In this document: positions 31,514-39,711 of the stretch, one piece after another
Numbering within the stretch: the stretch's first letter is position 1
Layout of the letters: each line of letters begins with the position of its first letter
Origin: an uncultured Fibrobacter sp.
Lineage (GTDB): Bacteria; Fibrobacterota; Fibrobacteria; Fibrobacterales; Fibrobacteraceae
DNA length: 45,166 nucleotides
NCBI GenBank assembly: GCA_946405515.1
Contig: CAMJHM010000012.1
Span: 1 to 45,166, forward strand
Direction of reading: 5' to 3'
Translations under genes and position numbers: made by a program
Notes under the pieces: generated by a model
What the model was told of the DNA's origin: nothing
The model's input: the letters and a program-made list of their open reading frames with translations, nothing else
Databases searched by the model: none

Positions 31514-32074
31514 ATGCGTTTTGCCGTTGTAGACCTGGAGACGACTGGAGGCAGACCTACAGAGTGCCGCATCATGGAGATGGGGATTGTTCTGATGGAC
31601 GACTGCGAAGTGGTAGGGACTTACCATACGCTCATCGATCCGGGTCAGGAAATTCCCCCGTTTATCCGTAATCTTACCGGAATTACCGAGGAAATGGTTT
31701 CAGGGCAACCGCAGTTTTCCAGCGTCGCCGAACATGTCGCCGAATTGCTGAAAGATCGCATATTCGTTGCGCACAACGTGCTTTTTGATTGTAAGTTCAT
31801 GCGGGCCGAAATGAAACGCGCTGCTATCCCGTACGACCCGCCGCGGCTTTGTACGGTAAAACTGTCGCGCCGCGTGTTTCCTGGCTTGCCCAGCTACAGC
31901 CTGCATAAACTAACGGAATCGCTGGGACTCGCTGACTTTAGGCACCACCGTGCCTTGGACGATGCCATGGCCGCCGCCGAAATATTGAAACTCGCAATTG
32001 CGAAAGTAGGCGAAGCCGCCGTTTTTAAAGAAGTCAAGAATATGTCGAACCCAAAGAAGGCGAAAGTGTTGTGA
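31514..32074 (+). CDS. DnaQ-like 3'-5' exonuclease (DEDDh)
   Basis: A 186-residue nuclease of the DNA polymerase III epsilon superfamily, which degrades DNA or RNA from the 3' end using two metal ions. The DEDDh residues are visible: Asp7 and Glu9 in VVDLETTG, the aspartate in AHNVLFDCKFM, and the His and Asp of HHRALDDA. The LTGITEEM segment typical of PolC/DnaQ-type proofreaders is present. With 186 residues it is a stand-alone domain, so it may be the epsilon subunit or a repair/RNA exonuclease; the sequence does not decide. It follows the periplasmic gene by 5 bases. Its stop codon is the beginning of a heptad-type stretch. Confidence 0.9.
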   Translation: MRFAVVDLETTGGRPTECRIMEMGIVLMDDCEVVGTYHTLIDPGQEIPPFIRNLTGITEEMVSGQPQFSSVAEHVAELLKDRIFVAHNVLFDCKFMRAEMKRAAIPYDPPRLCTVKLSRRVFPGLPSYSLHKLTESLGLADFRHHRALDDAMAAAEILKLAIAKVGEAAVFKEVKNMSNPKKAKVL

Positions 32075-32146
32075 GGTGAGAGGCTAGAGAATACCTTTGA
32101 CCACTTAGTGCTTTAGCACTTATGTGGGCATGGCCCCTTTTGGGGG
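32071..32146. repeat. Short heptad run and two hairpins after the exonuclease gene
   Basis: GTGAGGT, GAGAGGC, TAGAGAA form a short 7-base run overlapping the stop codon. Then come the hairpins AGTGC-TTTA-GCACT (32107-32120) and GGCCCC-TTTT-GGGG. None has a proper T-run, so termination here is uncertain. Confidence 0.45.
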
Positions 32147-32147
32147 A

Positions 32148-32215
32148 GACTCGGGGCTAGTGAAAAGAATCACGCACTTCGTGCGTTAATAATAGACGGC
32201 GAAGCCGTGATATTT
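32148..32215. repeat. Dispersed double-hairpin repeat, copy B
   Basis: Inverted counterpart of 15863-15930. Here both stem-loops are perfect: CGCACTTCGTGCG and ACGGCGAAGCCGT, with the TTAATAATAG linker between them. It is joined to a CTAG heptad array, as in copy A. Confidence 0.8.
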
Positions 32216-32219
32216 CTCC

Positions 32220-32247
32220 CTAGCCTCTAGATTCTAACCCCTCATCC
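32220..32247. repeat. CTAG-type heptad array (4 units)
   Basis: CTAGCCT, CTAGATT, CTAACCC, CTCATCC in one register, ending one base before the stop codon of the GH3 gene. The first two units match those at 523-536. Confidence 0.75.
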
Positions 32248-32248
32248 C

Positions 32249-33388
32249 TTACAGCATCCCCGCCTTGTACTTCATCTTGATAATTCTCGCGGCGGATTCT
32301 TCGATGCGCTTGCGGTAGGTCGAGTTGTACTTGGCGAGCCTTTCCAGGTAATTCACCATTTCCTCGGCCTTCTTGGGGTAGGTTATCATGAACATGTCGT
32401 TGCCCGCCATGACGGCGATGCGGATAAGCTTCTTGAAGTCCTTTGTCGGGTAGGTCTTGCTTGTGGCGCGGTCCATGCCGCTAATCCAGGCGCGTAAACT
32501 CACTCCCCACAGGTCGTCGGTGAGGATGACGGTTTCGGGCGACATTTCCCTTGCCATCCGGACGATTCTCGAATCGAATACGGCTGGGCGATTTGAAATG
32601 CGGATAAAGCGCACGCTGCTCATCATGGTGACGGGAATGATGCCGCTCTGGGCCTTGAACAGTCCCACGTTACGCTGAATTTTGGCGAGCGGGCTTGCGC
32701 TGATGGCGATTTGGTGGTCGCTGTTGGTCCACGAGTCGTAACCGGGAAAGTGCTTTGCGGCGCAGGTGATTCCGTTGTCCTGCATCCCCTGGACAAAGGC
32801 GGCGACTTTTTCACCGCTCACGCTATCCTTGTCCCATGAGCGGTGGCTTTCTTCCATGAACGATTTTTTGTTGCGGTGGTCAAGGGCCGGGTCGAGTACC
32901 GGTGCGAGATTTAAGTTGATGCCCAGTGCTTTGAGTTCGCTGCCGATGCTACGTGCAATGGCCCTTACGGAATCCGGCTCCATGTCGCGCATTTCGTAGG
33001 CGCTGGGGGCGTGTTTCCATTTTTCGGAGATGCCGCCGATGCGGTTCACGCGGCCGCCTTCCTGGTCGCTTGCCACGAGGAGCGGAATGCGGAGCTCGGC
33101 GTTGGCCTGGTTGAGGTTGTGGATAAAGTTGTCCTTCTTGTTCAGGTGCGACTTCATCACGAGTACGCCGCCGAATTCGTTCTTGACCAAGAATTCGGCG
33201 GGCGACATGTAGACCATAATGAGTTGGGCGGCCTTCTGCTTTATGGAAAGCGAATCCCACAGCGGCATAAGCGCATCGGGGAGGTCGTAGGGATTTTTAG
33301 AGGCCTCGTTACGGGATCCCTGGGCGAATAGGGTCGCAGTGCACAGGAGCACTGCGATTACCCAGGTCGTCCATCGTCGCGTCAACAT
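32249..33388 (-). CDS. Exported GH3 family hydrolase (beta-N-acetylhexosaminidase-like)
   Basis: A 379-residue protein with an N-terminal signal (TTWVIAVLLCTATLFAQG) and a GH3 barrel like NagZ, which cuts beta-N-acetylglucosamine from muropeptides or chitooligomers. Visible: PLLVASDQEGGRVNRIG, LNLAPVLDPALD, KHFPGYDSW (212-220) and VILTDDLWG with the nucleophile Asp near 291. NagZ enzymes have an Asp-Ser-His dyad after KHFPGH; here the aligned residues read Ser223-Asp224-His225 and the His after KHFPG is Tyr217, so catalytic detail may differ. Last gene of the GT2-topB-GH3 operon, 30 bases after topB, with AGGA before the ATG. Export suggests a periplasmic or surface role. Confidence 0.85.
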   Translation of the reverse strand: MLTRRWTTWVIAVLLCTATLFAQGSRNEASKNPYDLPDALMPLWDSLSIKQKAAQLIMVYMSPAEFLVKNEFGGVLVMKSHLNKKDNFIHNLNQANAELRIPLLVASDQEGGRVNRIGGISEKWKHAPSAYEMRDMEPDSVRAIARSIGSELKALGINLNLAPVLDPALDHRNKKSFMEESHRSWDKDSVSGEKVAAFVQGMQDNGITCAAKHFPGYDSWTNSDHQIAISASPLAKIQRNVGLFKAQSGIIPVTMMSSVRFIRISNRPAVFDSRIVRMAREMSPETVILTDDLWGVSLRAWISGMDRATSKTYPTKDFKKLIRIAVMAGNDMFMITYPKKAEEMVNYLERLAKYNSTYRKRIEESAARIIKMKYKAGML

Positions 33389-33418
33389 GAGGGTCCTTTT
33401 GGCGCAGGCGTTGCCGTG

Positions 33419-35944
33419 CTAGCCTTCGGCCTTGGCCGCGGGTTTCTTCGTGAATCGCTTTGCCGTGAATGTGCGCGGCGGGAAGTCGAACTTGAGCTTG
33501 CCTGCTTTGTCCAGATAGAGGAAGGCGTCGAACAGGCGGTGCGTCTTGTTGCTGCGGAAACCCTTGATGAGCGAGGTCTTTTCGCCACCGAGCATCTTCT
33601 TGATTTCGTCAATCGGGAGTTCTTTGCCGAGCATCACCTTGGGGAGTTGGATGCCGCTCGGTTCCTTGTCAATATAGCTCTGGCTCACGTAGCCAGTGAG
33701 CGTCTCGAACACGTCGGAGCCGTCGATGGGGGACTTGCCCACCTTCTCGCCGATTTCGATTTCTTCGGGCTTCTCGTCGAATACGAATTCAATTTTGTTC
33801 TGGTCGTTGATGGTGAGCACGGCCGAGAATTCGGCGCCCTTCTTGCTGCGGAAACCCGTGAGCGGGCCGATTTTCCGCTTGGTCAGGAGCTCGACGATTT
33901 CGTCGTCGGTGAGGTGCTTGCCACCGATAATCTTGCGGATGACAATGCCGTCTTCGGTGGTGTAGCGGCTCACGGTTTCGAAGACCTTCTTGCCGTTCAC
34001 CGGGCTGAACTTTGCCTCGCCGGTAGTGCTTTCTTCCTTGAATCCCTTGATGTTTTTCACCATGGCCTTCGTCATCTCGACGATGCCTTGCATGAAGTTT
34101 TCACGGGATTCCTTGCCCTTGGAGATAAGGTCCATCTTGTATTCCCACTCGCCGGTGAGTTCTGGGCTCGTGAGGGCTTCGATGTCCATGGCCGAGAGCA
34201 CCTTGATGAGGTCGAACGCCTTTGCGGTCGGGATCATTTCCTTGCCGTCACGGACAACGTACTTGTCGCTCACGAGCTTTTCGATGATGGCGGCTCGCGT
34301 TGCCGGCGTACCAAGCCCGCGCTCCTTCATGGCGTCGCGCAGCTCGTCGTCTTCGACGAGCTTGCCCGCGCTTTCCATCATAGAAAGCAACGTGCTTTCT
34401 GTGTAGTGCGCGGGCGGCTTGGTAAAGTCTTCGTTGCTGCGGATGTCAAGCGTCTTGGCCGCATCTCCCTTGAGCTGCGGAACGTTCGACTCATCGTCGC
34501 TGTCTTTGCCATACACGGCCTTGAAGCCGGGGTCTACGAGAATCTTGCCTTCGGTGATGAACGTCTCGCCCTCGACGGTCGTGACGCGGGTGGTGTTCAG
34601 GTACTGCGCTGGCGGGAAGAACACCGCGATAAAGCGCTGGCAGATCATCGTGTAAATCTTTTCTTCTGCCTCGGAGAGTCCCTTCGGCACAACACCCGTG
34701 GGGATGATGGCGAAGTGGTCCGAAATCTTCGAGTTGTCGAACACCTTCGGGGTGCGCTTCACGTAGCTGTTGTCGAGCGCTTCCAGGGCGAACTTCCTGA
34801 GCGGGCCTTCGATCTTGCCGAGGGTCGCCTTGACGGTGGTTACGTAGTCTTCGGGCAGGCAGCGGCTGTCGGTACGCGGGTAGGTGGTCGCCTTGTAGTG
34901 CTCGTACAAACTCTGGGCAATCGAGAGCGTCGTCTTGGCGCTGAACCCGAAACGGTTGTTCGCCTCGCGCTGGAGTGTAGTGAGGTCGTAGAGCTGGCCG
35001 CACTTCTGCTGGCTCGGGGCGGTGGTCTCCTCGATTTTGCCTGCCTTGCCCTTGCACTTCGCAAGGATTTCGGCGGCCTTGTCTCCGTCAAAAATCTGCT
35101 TCTGGCGTTCCTTGCCTTCTCCGGTGAACCACTTGCCCAGGTAGGCGTTGCCACCGTTGTCGAAATCGGCCTCGACGGTCCAGAACTTTTGCGGCACGAA
35201 CTTGAGGCGTTCTTCTTCGCGCTTCACGATGATGGCAAGCGTCGGGGTCTGCACGCGGCCGCACGGCGTAATCTGGAAACCACCCATGCTGCTGTTGTAG
35301 GCGGTGAGGCCACGGCTGCCGTTCATGCCCACGAGCCAGTCGGCTTCGCTGCGGCAGAGGGCGGCATCCTTGAGGTTTTCCATCTCTTCGGCGGTGCGCA
35401 GGTGCTCGAAGGCGTCCTTGATGGCGGCGGGCGTCATGCTCTGCATCCACAGGCGCTTGATGGTCTTGCCCGTGAACTTGCCCTTGAGTACGTAGTCCAA
35501 TATGTAGAAGAATATCAGTTCACCTTCGCGGCCCGCATCGCATGCGTTCACGATGGTTGTGACGTCTTTCCTCTTGATGAGTTTGCCCACAATGGAAAGC
35601 TGCGATTTTGTAGCGGGGGTTGCGACCAGCGGGAATTTTTCGGGGAGCATGGGGAGTGTCTTCATGTCCCAGGCCTTGTAGCGCTCGTCGATGTCTTTGG
35701 GGTCGGCGATGGTCACGAGGTGGCCGATGGCGTGGCTTACGATGGTCGTGTCGCTTTCGTAGTAGCCGTTGTTCTTGGTGAATGTCTTTGCTCCGAGGAC
35801 CTTGACCAGGTCGCTGGCGACGCTAGGCTTTTCCGCGATGATGAGCGTCTTGCCGGCGGCGGGGGCTTTTGCAGTCTTTGTTGACTTGGCCTTGGTTGCC
35901 GCGGTCTTGGTCGTCTTAGTCGTTGCTTTTGTAGTCGTTGCCAT
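33419..35944 (-). CDS. topB: DNA topoisomerase III with basic N-terminal tail
   Basis: A type IA topoisomerase of 841 residues that passes single strands to relax or decatenate DNA. The Toprim part has TLIIAEKPSVASDL and DAGREGELIF (136-145); NGSRGLTAYN and TPCGRVQTPTLAII follow, and the catalytic tyrosine is Tyr355 in TTYPRTDSR. After about residue 600 there are two or three Topo-C-type repeats (KVFETVSRYTTEDG..., DVFETLTGYVSQ...), each ending IKGFRS/LTGFRS. Cysteine zinc fingers are absent. The first 30 residues are almost only Lys, Thr and Ala, like a histone-H1 tail, probably a DNA-binding extension. It starts 3 bases after the GT2 stop, so it is cotranscribed. Confidence 0.94.
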   Translation of the reverse strand: MATTTKATTKTTKTAATKAKSTKTAKAPAAGKTLIIAEKPSVASDLVKVLGAKTFTKNNGYYESDTTIVSHAIGHLVTIADPKDIDERYKAWDMKTLPMLPEKFPLVATPATKSQLSIVGKLIKRKDVTTIVNACDAGREGELIFFYILDYVLKGKFTGKTIKRLWMQSMTPAAIKDAFEHLRTAEEMENLKDAALCRSEADWLVGMNGSRGLTAYNSSMGGFQITPCGRVQTPTLAIIVKREEERLKFVPQKFWTVEADFDNGGNAYLGKWFTGEGKERQKQIFDGDKAAEILAKCKGKAGKIEETTAPSQQKCGQLYDLTTLQREANNRFGFSAKTTLSIAQSLYEHYKATTYPRTDSRCLPEDYVTTVKATLGKIEGPLRKFALEALDNSYVKRTPKVFDNSKISDHFAIIPTGVVPKGLSEAEEKIYTMICQRFIAVFFPPAQYLNTTRVTTVEGETFITEGKILVDPGFKAVYGKDSDDESNVPQLKGDAAKTLDIRSNEDFTKPPAHYTESTLLSMMESAGKLVEDDELRDAMKERGLGTPATRAAIIEKLVSDKYVVRDGKEMIPTAKAFDLIKVLSAMDIEALTSPELTGEWEYKMDLISKGKESRENFMQGIVEMTKAMVKNIKGFKEESTTGEAKFSPVNGKKVFETVSRYTTEDGIVIRKIIGGKHLTDDEIVELLTKRKIGPLTGFRSKKGAEFSAVLTINDQNKIEFVFDEKPEEIEIGEKVGKSPIDGSDVFETLTGYVSQSYIDKEPSGIQLPKVMLGKELPIDEIKKMLGGEKTSLIKGFRSNKTHRLFDAFLYLDKAGKLKFDFPPRTFTAKRFTKKPAAKAEG

Positions 35945-35947
35945 TGA

Positions 35948-37081
35948 TTATTTCCATTTGAATCGCCCGAACAGGCCAAAGAGGACGGCCAGAACGGTAA
36001 AGGGGGCGTGGATAATTTCGACGGGGATGCACCATTTCAATAAGTGTTCCTGCTTGAATATCCTGAGCCCGCGAAGTATTAAAACAAGGTCTCCGACGCA
36101 CTTGGCGACGGATGCGACAATTGTCGCGAGGAGAATTTCGAAACTGAACGGCGAGAGCGCCACCGCGACGCACTGCATGACGAGGAAGAGGAACACCATG
36201 CTGAGTACGAACACAATTTTCGGCGTATAATATATAGTTGCCGATGCCCAGCGCTTGCGCTGTTCCCAAAGTTCCTTGAGCGTTTCCTTGCCGCTTGTGG
36301 TGACAAATGTGTTAGGTGCAATACAGTAGCGCATGGCCCAGGGGCGGTCGTCGGCGATTTTCTGCATCAGGAGGTCGTCGTCGCCACTCTGGATCTTGAG
36401 CACGTTGTCGAACCCGTGGACGCTCTTGAAGAAACTCTTGCGGTAGGCGAAGTTGTTGCCGGTGCTGGTGAGCGGCAGGTGCATGGCGAGGCCTGCGGTG
36501 CCTGCCACGCGATAAATGAGCGTTTCGACCGCCTGCATGCAAATGAGAATGCTCGATTTGCCGGGGATGGTCGGGATGTAGGAATGCCCTGCCACGAGTT
36601 CGATGCCCGGTTCAAATTCGTGAACGATGCCGTCAATCCAGGTGGGTAGCACAATGCAGTCGGCGTCGGTGAGGCAAAGAATATCGCCATCGCAGACATC
36701 GATGAGTTTTGACAGGGCGTGCTTCTTGGGGCTCACGCCTTCGGGAATGTCGTCAATCCGGAGAATATGGAGCCTCGGGTCGCGGGCGGCATATTCGGCC
36801 AGGATCTCCGGGGTGTCGTCGGTGCTGCGGTCGTCGGCGACCCAGACGTCCCACTCGCCATCGTAGTCCTGTGCCAAGACGGAATCCAGCGTGTCGCGGA
36901 TGCCGGTCGACTCGTTGCGTGCGGCAATCAGGATGCTCACGCGTGGTTTGGGCTCTACGTCGGAGGTCCCTGTACGCACGGTGCCGAGGGCGCGGTAGAA
37001 CCGCACCAGGAGGACTATGTAGAATAGTCCGAACACGGCCAATAGACCGATGACCAGGTATGTGAGCACCGTGATAAGCAT
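35948..37081 (-). CDS. Membrane-bound family 2 glycosyltransferase
   Basis: A 377-residue protein. An N-terminal transmembrane helix (VLTYLVIGLLAVFGLFYIVLLV) is followed by a GT2/GT-A domain: PRVSILIAARNES, WVADDRSTDDT, LTDADCIVLPTW (the DxD region) and a QRKRWAS-type motif, which marks processive or hyaluronan/cellulose-synthase-like enzymes. Two or three C-terminal helices (VLSMVFLFLVMQCVAVALSPF, LLATIVASVAKCVGDLVLIL) end it. Acceptor unknown; polysaccharide or lipid-linked glycan synthesis is likely. ATG 37081 is chosen because earlier frame residues read intergenic DNA; TAAATT lies 11 nt upstream. It heads an operon with topB and the GH3 gene. Confidence 0.87.
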   Translation of the reverse strand: MLITVLTYLVIGLLAVFGLFYIVLLVRFYRALGTVRTGTSDVEPKPRVSILIAARNESTGIRDTLDSVLAQDYDGEWDVWVADDRSTDDTPEILAEYAARDPRLHILRIDDIPEGVSPKKHALSKLIDVCDGDILCLTDADCIVLPTWIDGIVHEFEPGIELVAGHSYIPTIPGKSSILICMQAVETLIYRVAGTAGLAMHLPLTSTGNNFAYRKSFFKSVHGFDNVLKIQSGDDDLLMQKIADDRPWAMRYCIAPNTFVTTSGKETLKELWEQRKRWASATIYYTPKIVFVLSMVFLFLVMQCVAVALSPFSFEILLATIVASVAKCVGDLVLILRGLRIFKQEHLLKWCIPVEIIHAPFTVLAVLFGLFGRFKWK

Positions 37082-37143
37082 TTTCCGCGCAAAATTTAGT
37101 TCATCGAAAAGATTATCCGAGCGATGTTCAGCGGAAAAATACC

Positions 37144-37155
37144 CGAAAATTTTCG
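37144..37155. promoter_or_regulatory. Palindrome in the GT2 / lipoprotein divergent region
   Basis: CGAAAATTTTCG is a perfect 12-base palindrome. Further on, 37195-37218 contains two near-mirrored TATATATA runs around GTGGCC. The 247-base gap serves two divergent genes, so these are operator candidates; no regulator is indicated. Confidence 0.3.
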
Positions 37156-37328
37156 TACCTGCCGTTTTTGGGCGAATTTCGCAGGTGCAACACAATATAT
37201 ATGTGGCCTATATATAATAGGCGGCGTTCCGGGGGCTGTCGGGGCAGGAACCGACCGAAACTTTCTATTTTCTGTTTATTCTCATATATGGCTTCGAATT
37301 TATCGAATCCCATCGCGCAGGAGGAATA

Positions 37329-38798
37329 ATGCGTTTTGAACACCTTGGCCTGACCAAAATGCTGGCCGTTTTAGTCCCGTTCGCCCTAGCTTTGAGTTTT
37401 GTTGGCTGTAGTGGCGATAGCAGCACTGCTGCCGACGGGAATTCCGACGATCAGGAAAATTCCGCTATTGATGACGACTCTAGCGGCAAGGACAGTTCCT
37501 CCAGTTCTTCCAGTTCTTCCAAGAAGAACGGCTCTAGCGGCAAAGACGATTCCTCCAGTTCCTCTAAAAAGGATGGCTCTAGCTCTAGCAAAAAGGAACG
37601 TTTTGACAATGTGAACGTGCCCGACGTCGAAATAGGGAAGTGCGACTTCAAGCAAGACGACGAGGTATGGGCCTATGCTTACACTGAAACTAAAGATGAC
37701 GATACTTATGAGGTATACAGTTTCAGTTTCTTTGATGGCAAGTATCTCAAGGATTCCACGTATTTTGTCTTCAGTGGGCCCGAGACTGCCAAAGAGTGTA
37801 AACAGAAGAAGGGTAAAGAAACGAGTGAAGATGTTCTCTTAGACACGAAAATAGTCTCTACATACTGGTGCGAGAACGGAGTTATGTATGGAACTAATGT
37901 CGCGGATTTTGGGGAAATGTATGATAAGTCCCGTAAAACGTATTTTGAAATGTCCATGGAGGAGTGCGCAGAACACAACGGGATAGCTATCAAGTTTTCT
38001 TCGAATAGTGCAAGCCGGTCTTCTTCCAGCAGCAAAAATAAGTCTTCCTCTTCGAGCAAGGACGGCGGCAGTTCTGCTGGCACTTACAATGGCATGACCG
38101 CAGGTTGCAACTTCAAGAAAGACGACAAGGTGTGGAAGTTCTATCTCAAGGACAATTCGTCTGGAGTGGAATACAAGAGCTACTACTATGAATTCAAGGA
38201 GGGTGGCTCCATCGATTCTACCCATACGGTCTCGGAAGGGAGCTTGGCGAAACAACTGTGCAGTTTAACTGGCCCCGAAGAAGACACTTATACCAGGAAC
38301 GACCAGACCTACCATGAGAAGTACTGGTGTACGGACAAGGGCTCGGAAGAATTCAAGACAATCAAGGGCGTTGACCCGGACTATGACCGCGACGAGGCGT
38401 TCAGCGAGTTCATGCGTAAGTGCAGAATGTACAATGGCCTTCCCGATGAGGATTTGTCATCCAGCAGCGAGGATGGAAATGTGTCATCCAGCAGTGCCGG
38501 GGAATCGGCAAGCGGTTCTACTTGCGATTTCGAGAAGGATGATGACGTATGGGTGATAGATATTGTCGACATGGGCCGGACGACTGTCACGTGGAACGGG
38601 AATGGCTATACCGCTGTTGCTGAGATGAGCCTGAAACTCACGGATGAGGCCGCTTGCGAGGCGTCGGTGGAAAATGCCGATCCGAATGACCACGCCTATT
38701 GTGAAGGTAGCGTATATAAATCACGAGCTGAAAGGGTCATCGATGATGCGGACCGGGATGAAATCTACGAAGAAGCGATGGCGTTGTGCGATTTATAA
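37329..38798 (+). CDS. Modular lipoprotein with poly-Ser linkers and three related domains
   Basis: A 489-residue predicted outer-membrane lipoprotein. The leader ends in the lipobox FVGC (Cys27). After it come Ser/Lys/Asp/Gly-rich linkers (residues about 30-90, 218-250 and 375-400), typical of Fibrobacter surface and cellulolytic proteins. Between the linkers lie three copies of a roughly 110-residue module, each starting CDFKQDDEVW, CNFKKDDKVW or CDFEKDDDVW and ending with a cysteine-containing helix (MSMEECAEHNG, EFMRKCRMYNG, EEAMALC). The second also has YWCTDKG matching YWCENG in the first. Function unknown; carbohydrate or protein binding at the surface is plausible. AGGAGG precedes the ATG. 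A terminator follows. Confidence 0.85.
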   Translation: MRFEHLGLTKMLAVLVPFALALSFVGCSGDSSTAADGNSDDQENSAIDDDSSGKDSSSSSSSSSKKNGSSGKDDSSSSSKKDGSSSSKKERFDNVNVPDVEIGKCDFKQDDEVWAYAYTETKDDDTYEVYSFSFFDGKYLKDSTYFVFSGPETAKECKQKKGKETSEDVLLDTKIVSTYWCENGVMYGTNVADFGEMYDKSRKTYFEMSMEECAEHNGIAIKFSSNSASRSSSSSKNKSSSSSKDGGSSAGTYNGMTAGCNFKKDDKVWKFYLKDNSSGVEYKSYYYEFKEGGSIDSTHTVSEGSLAKQLCSLTGPEEDTYTRNDQTYHEKYWCTDKGSEEFKTIKGVDPDYDRDEAFSEFMRKCRMYNGLPDEDLSSSSEDGNVSSSSAGESASGSTCDFEKDDDVWVIDIVDMGRTTVTWNGNGYTAVAEMSLKLTDEAACEASVENADPNDHAYCEGSVYKSRAERVIDDADRDEIYEEAMALCDL

Positions 38799-38822
38799 TT
38801 CTAGGTGGATAAAATGAAAAAT

Positions 38823-38843
38823 GGGCCCTGCGGGGCCTTTTTT
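38823..38843 (+). terminator. Rho-independent terminator between the two Ser-rich lipoprotein genes
   Basis: GGCCC-TGCG-GGGCC stem with six T residues directly after it, 25 bases past the stop codon. Confidence 0.8.
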
Positions 38844-38876
38844 GTATATTTCCTACGACATGTACAAGGAGAAAGC

Positions 38877-39674
38877 ATGCAATTTGGACCTTTCGGCCTG
38901 ATCAAGGTATTAGTTGTTTCTATTTCGTTCGCCCTGGCAATCTGTTTTGTCGGTTGTGGTGACGACAGTAGCACTGGGATTTCGAACGATACCAAAATCG
39001 AAGCCGATGCCGACGATGTTTCGTCTAGCAGCAAGGCTGATGAAGACGAGAAAATCTCCTCCAGTAGCATGGACGATGAGGACGAAGAAATCTCGAGCAG
39101 CACCGAAGGAGATGAGGAAGATGACGAGGAAGATGAGGAAGAAGCAGAATCCTCGTCCAGCAGCAAGAAAAGCGAAAAATCTTCCAGCAGCAGCAAGAAA
39201 AAAGCCAAGTCTTCTAGTAGCAGTGCCGTTGTAAATAAAGAATCCTCCAGCAGTGCCGGCGAAGAAGACCCCGGCGTAGAACCCGCAGAACCGGAATCGT
39301 CTCCGAGTAGCGAAGGGGAATACCCTGACTTGAGCGTCCTGAACGACACGACCCTAAAACAAGGTTGCGATATTGACAAGAACGACAATGTGTGGGTGAT
39401 TCCTTCGTTTGGCATGGCCGCCGCAAAGACGGTTTATATTTGGAAGGGGGATATGTATTCCGTTTCTTCGGTTGTCGAGACCGATTTGGTTCTCCCCTCG
39501 TTGTGCCAATCTGCCCTCGGCACGGTGGACTCGACCCTGGCCGGAGAAGAAGACCTGAAAAGGACTTGCGATGGCGGGGTGATGCGCGTTTATAGTTCAA
39601 CCCCGTTCCAGAAGGGCGACCGCGATTCCCTTTTTGAATCCGCTACGCTGTTGTGCCTGGAAGAGGAAGAATAA
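38877..39674 (+). CDS. Ser-rich lipoprotein, single-module paralogue
   Basis: A 265-residue predicted lipoprotein related to the preceding one. The N-terminus FGLIKVLVV...FVGCGDDSST parallels FEHLGLTKMLAVL...FVGCSGDSST, with lipobox FVGC (Cys27). Residues about 45-150 are Ser/Glu/Asp/Lys-rich linker. One C-terminal module begins GCDIDKNDNVWVI, corresponding to the CDFEKDDDVWVI domain of the neighbour, and ends with a LCLEEEE tail. The ATG at 38877 has AAGGAG eight bases upstream; the longer frame crosses the terminator. TATATT at 38846-38851 may be its -10. Confidence 0.85.
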   Translation: MQFGPFGLIKVLVVSISFALAICFVGCGDDSSTGISNDTKIEADADDVSSSSKADEDEKISSSSMDDEDEEISSSTEGDEEDDEEDEEEAESSSSSKKSEKSSSSSKKKAKSSSSSAVVNKESSSSAGEEDPGVEPAEPESSPSSEGEYPDLSVLNDTTLKQGCDIDKNDNVWVIPSFGMAAAKTVYIWKGDMYSVSSVVETDLVLPSLCQSALGTVDSTLAGEEDLKRTCDGGVMRVYSSTPFQKGDRDSLFESATLLCLEEEE

Positions 39675-39711
39675 AGCTTCCCTTTTACTGCTGTAGTCTA
39701 GAACTTAAACG

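Noticed and set aside
33416..35884. An 822-codon open frame on the plus strand opposite topB
   Set aside because: It is exactly antisense to a clear TopB gene, has no recognisable domains and arises from codon bias. The same holds for the 859-codon frame opposite the fibro-slime gene (20798-23377) and the 576-codon frame opposite the GH57 gene (7214-8944).
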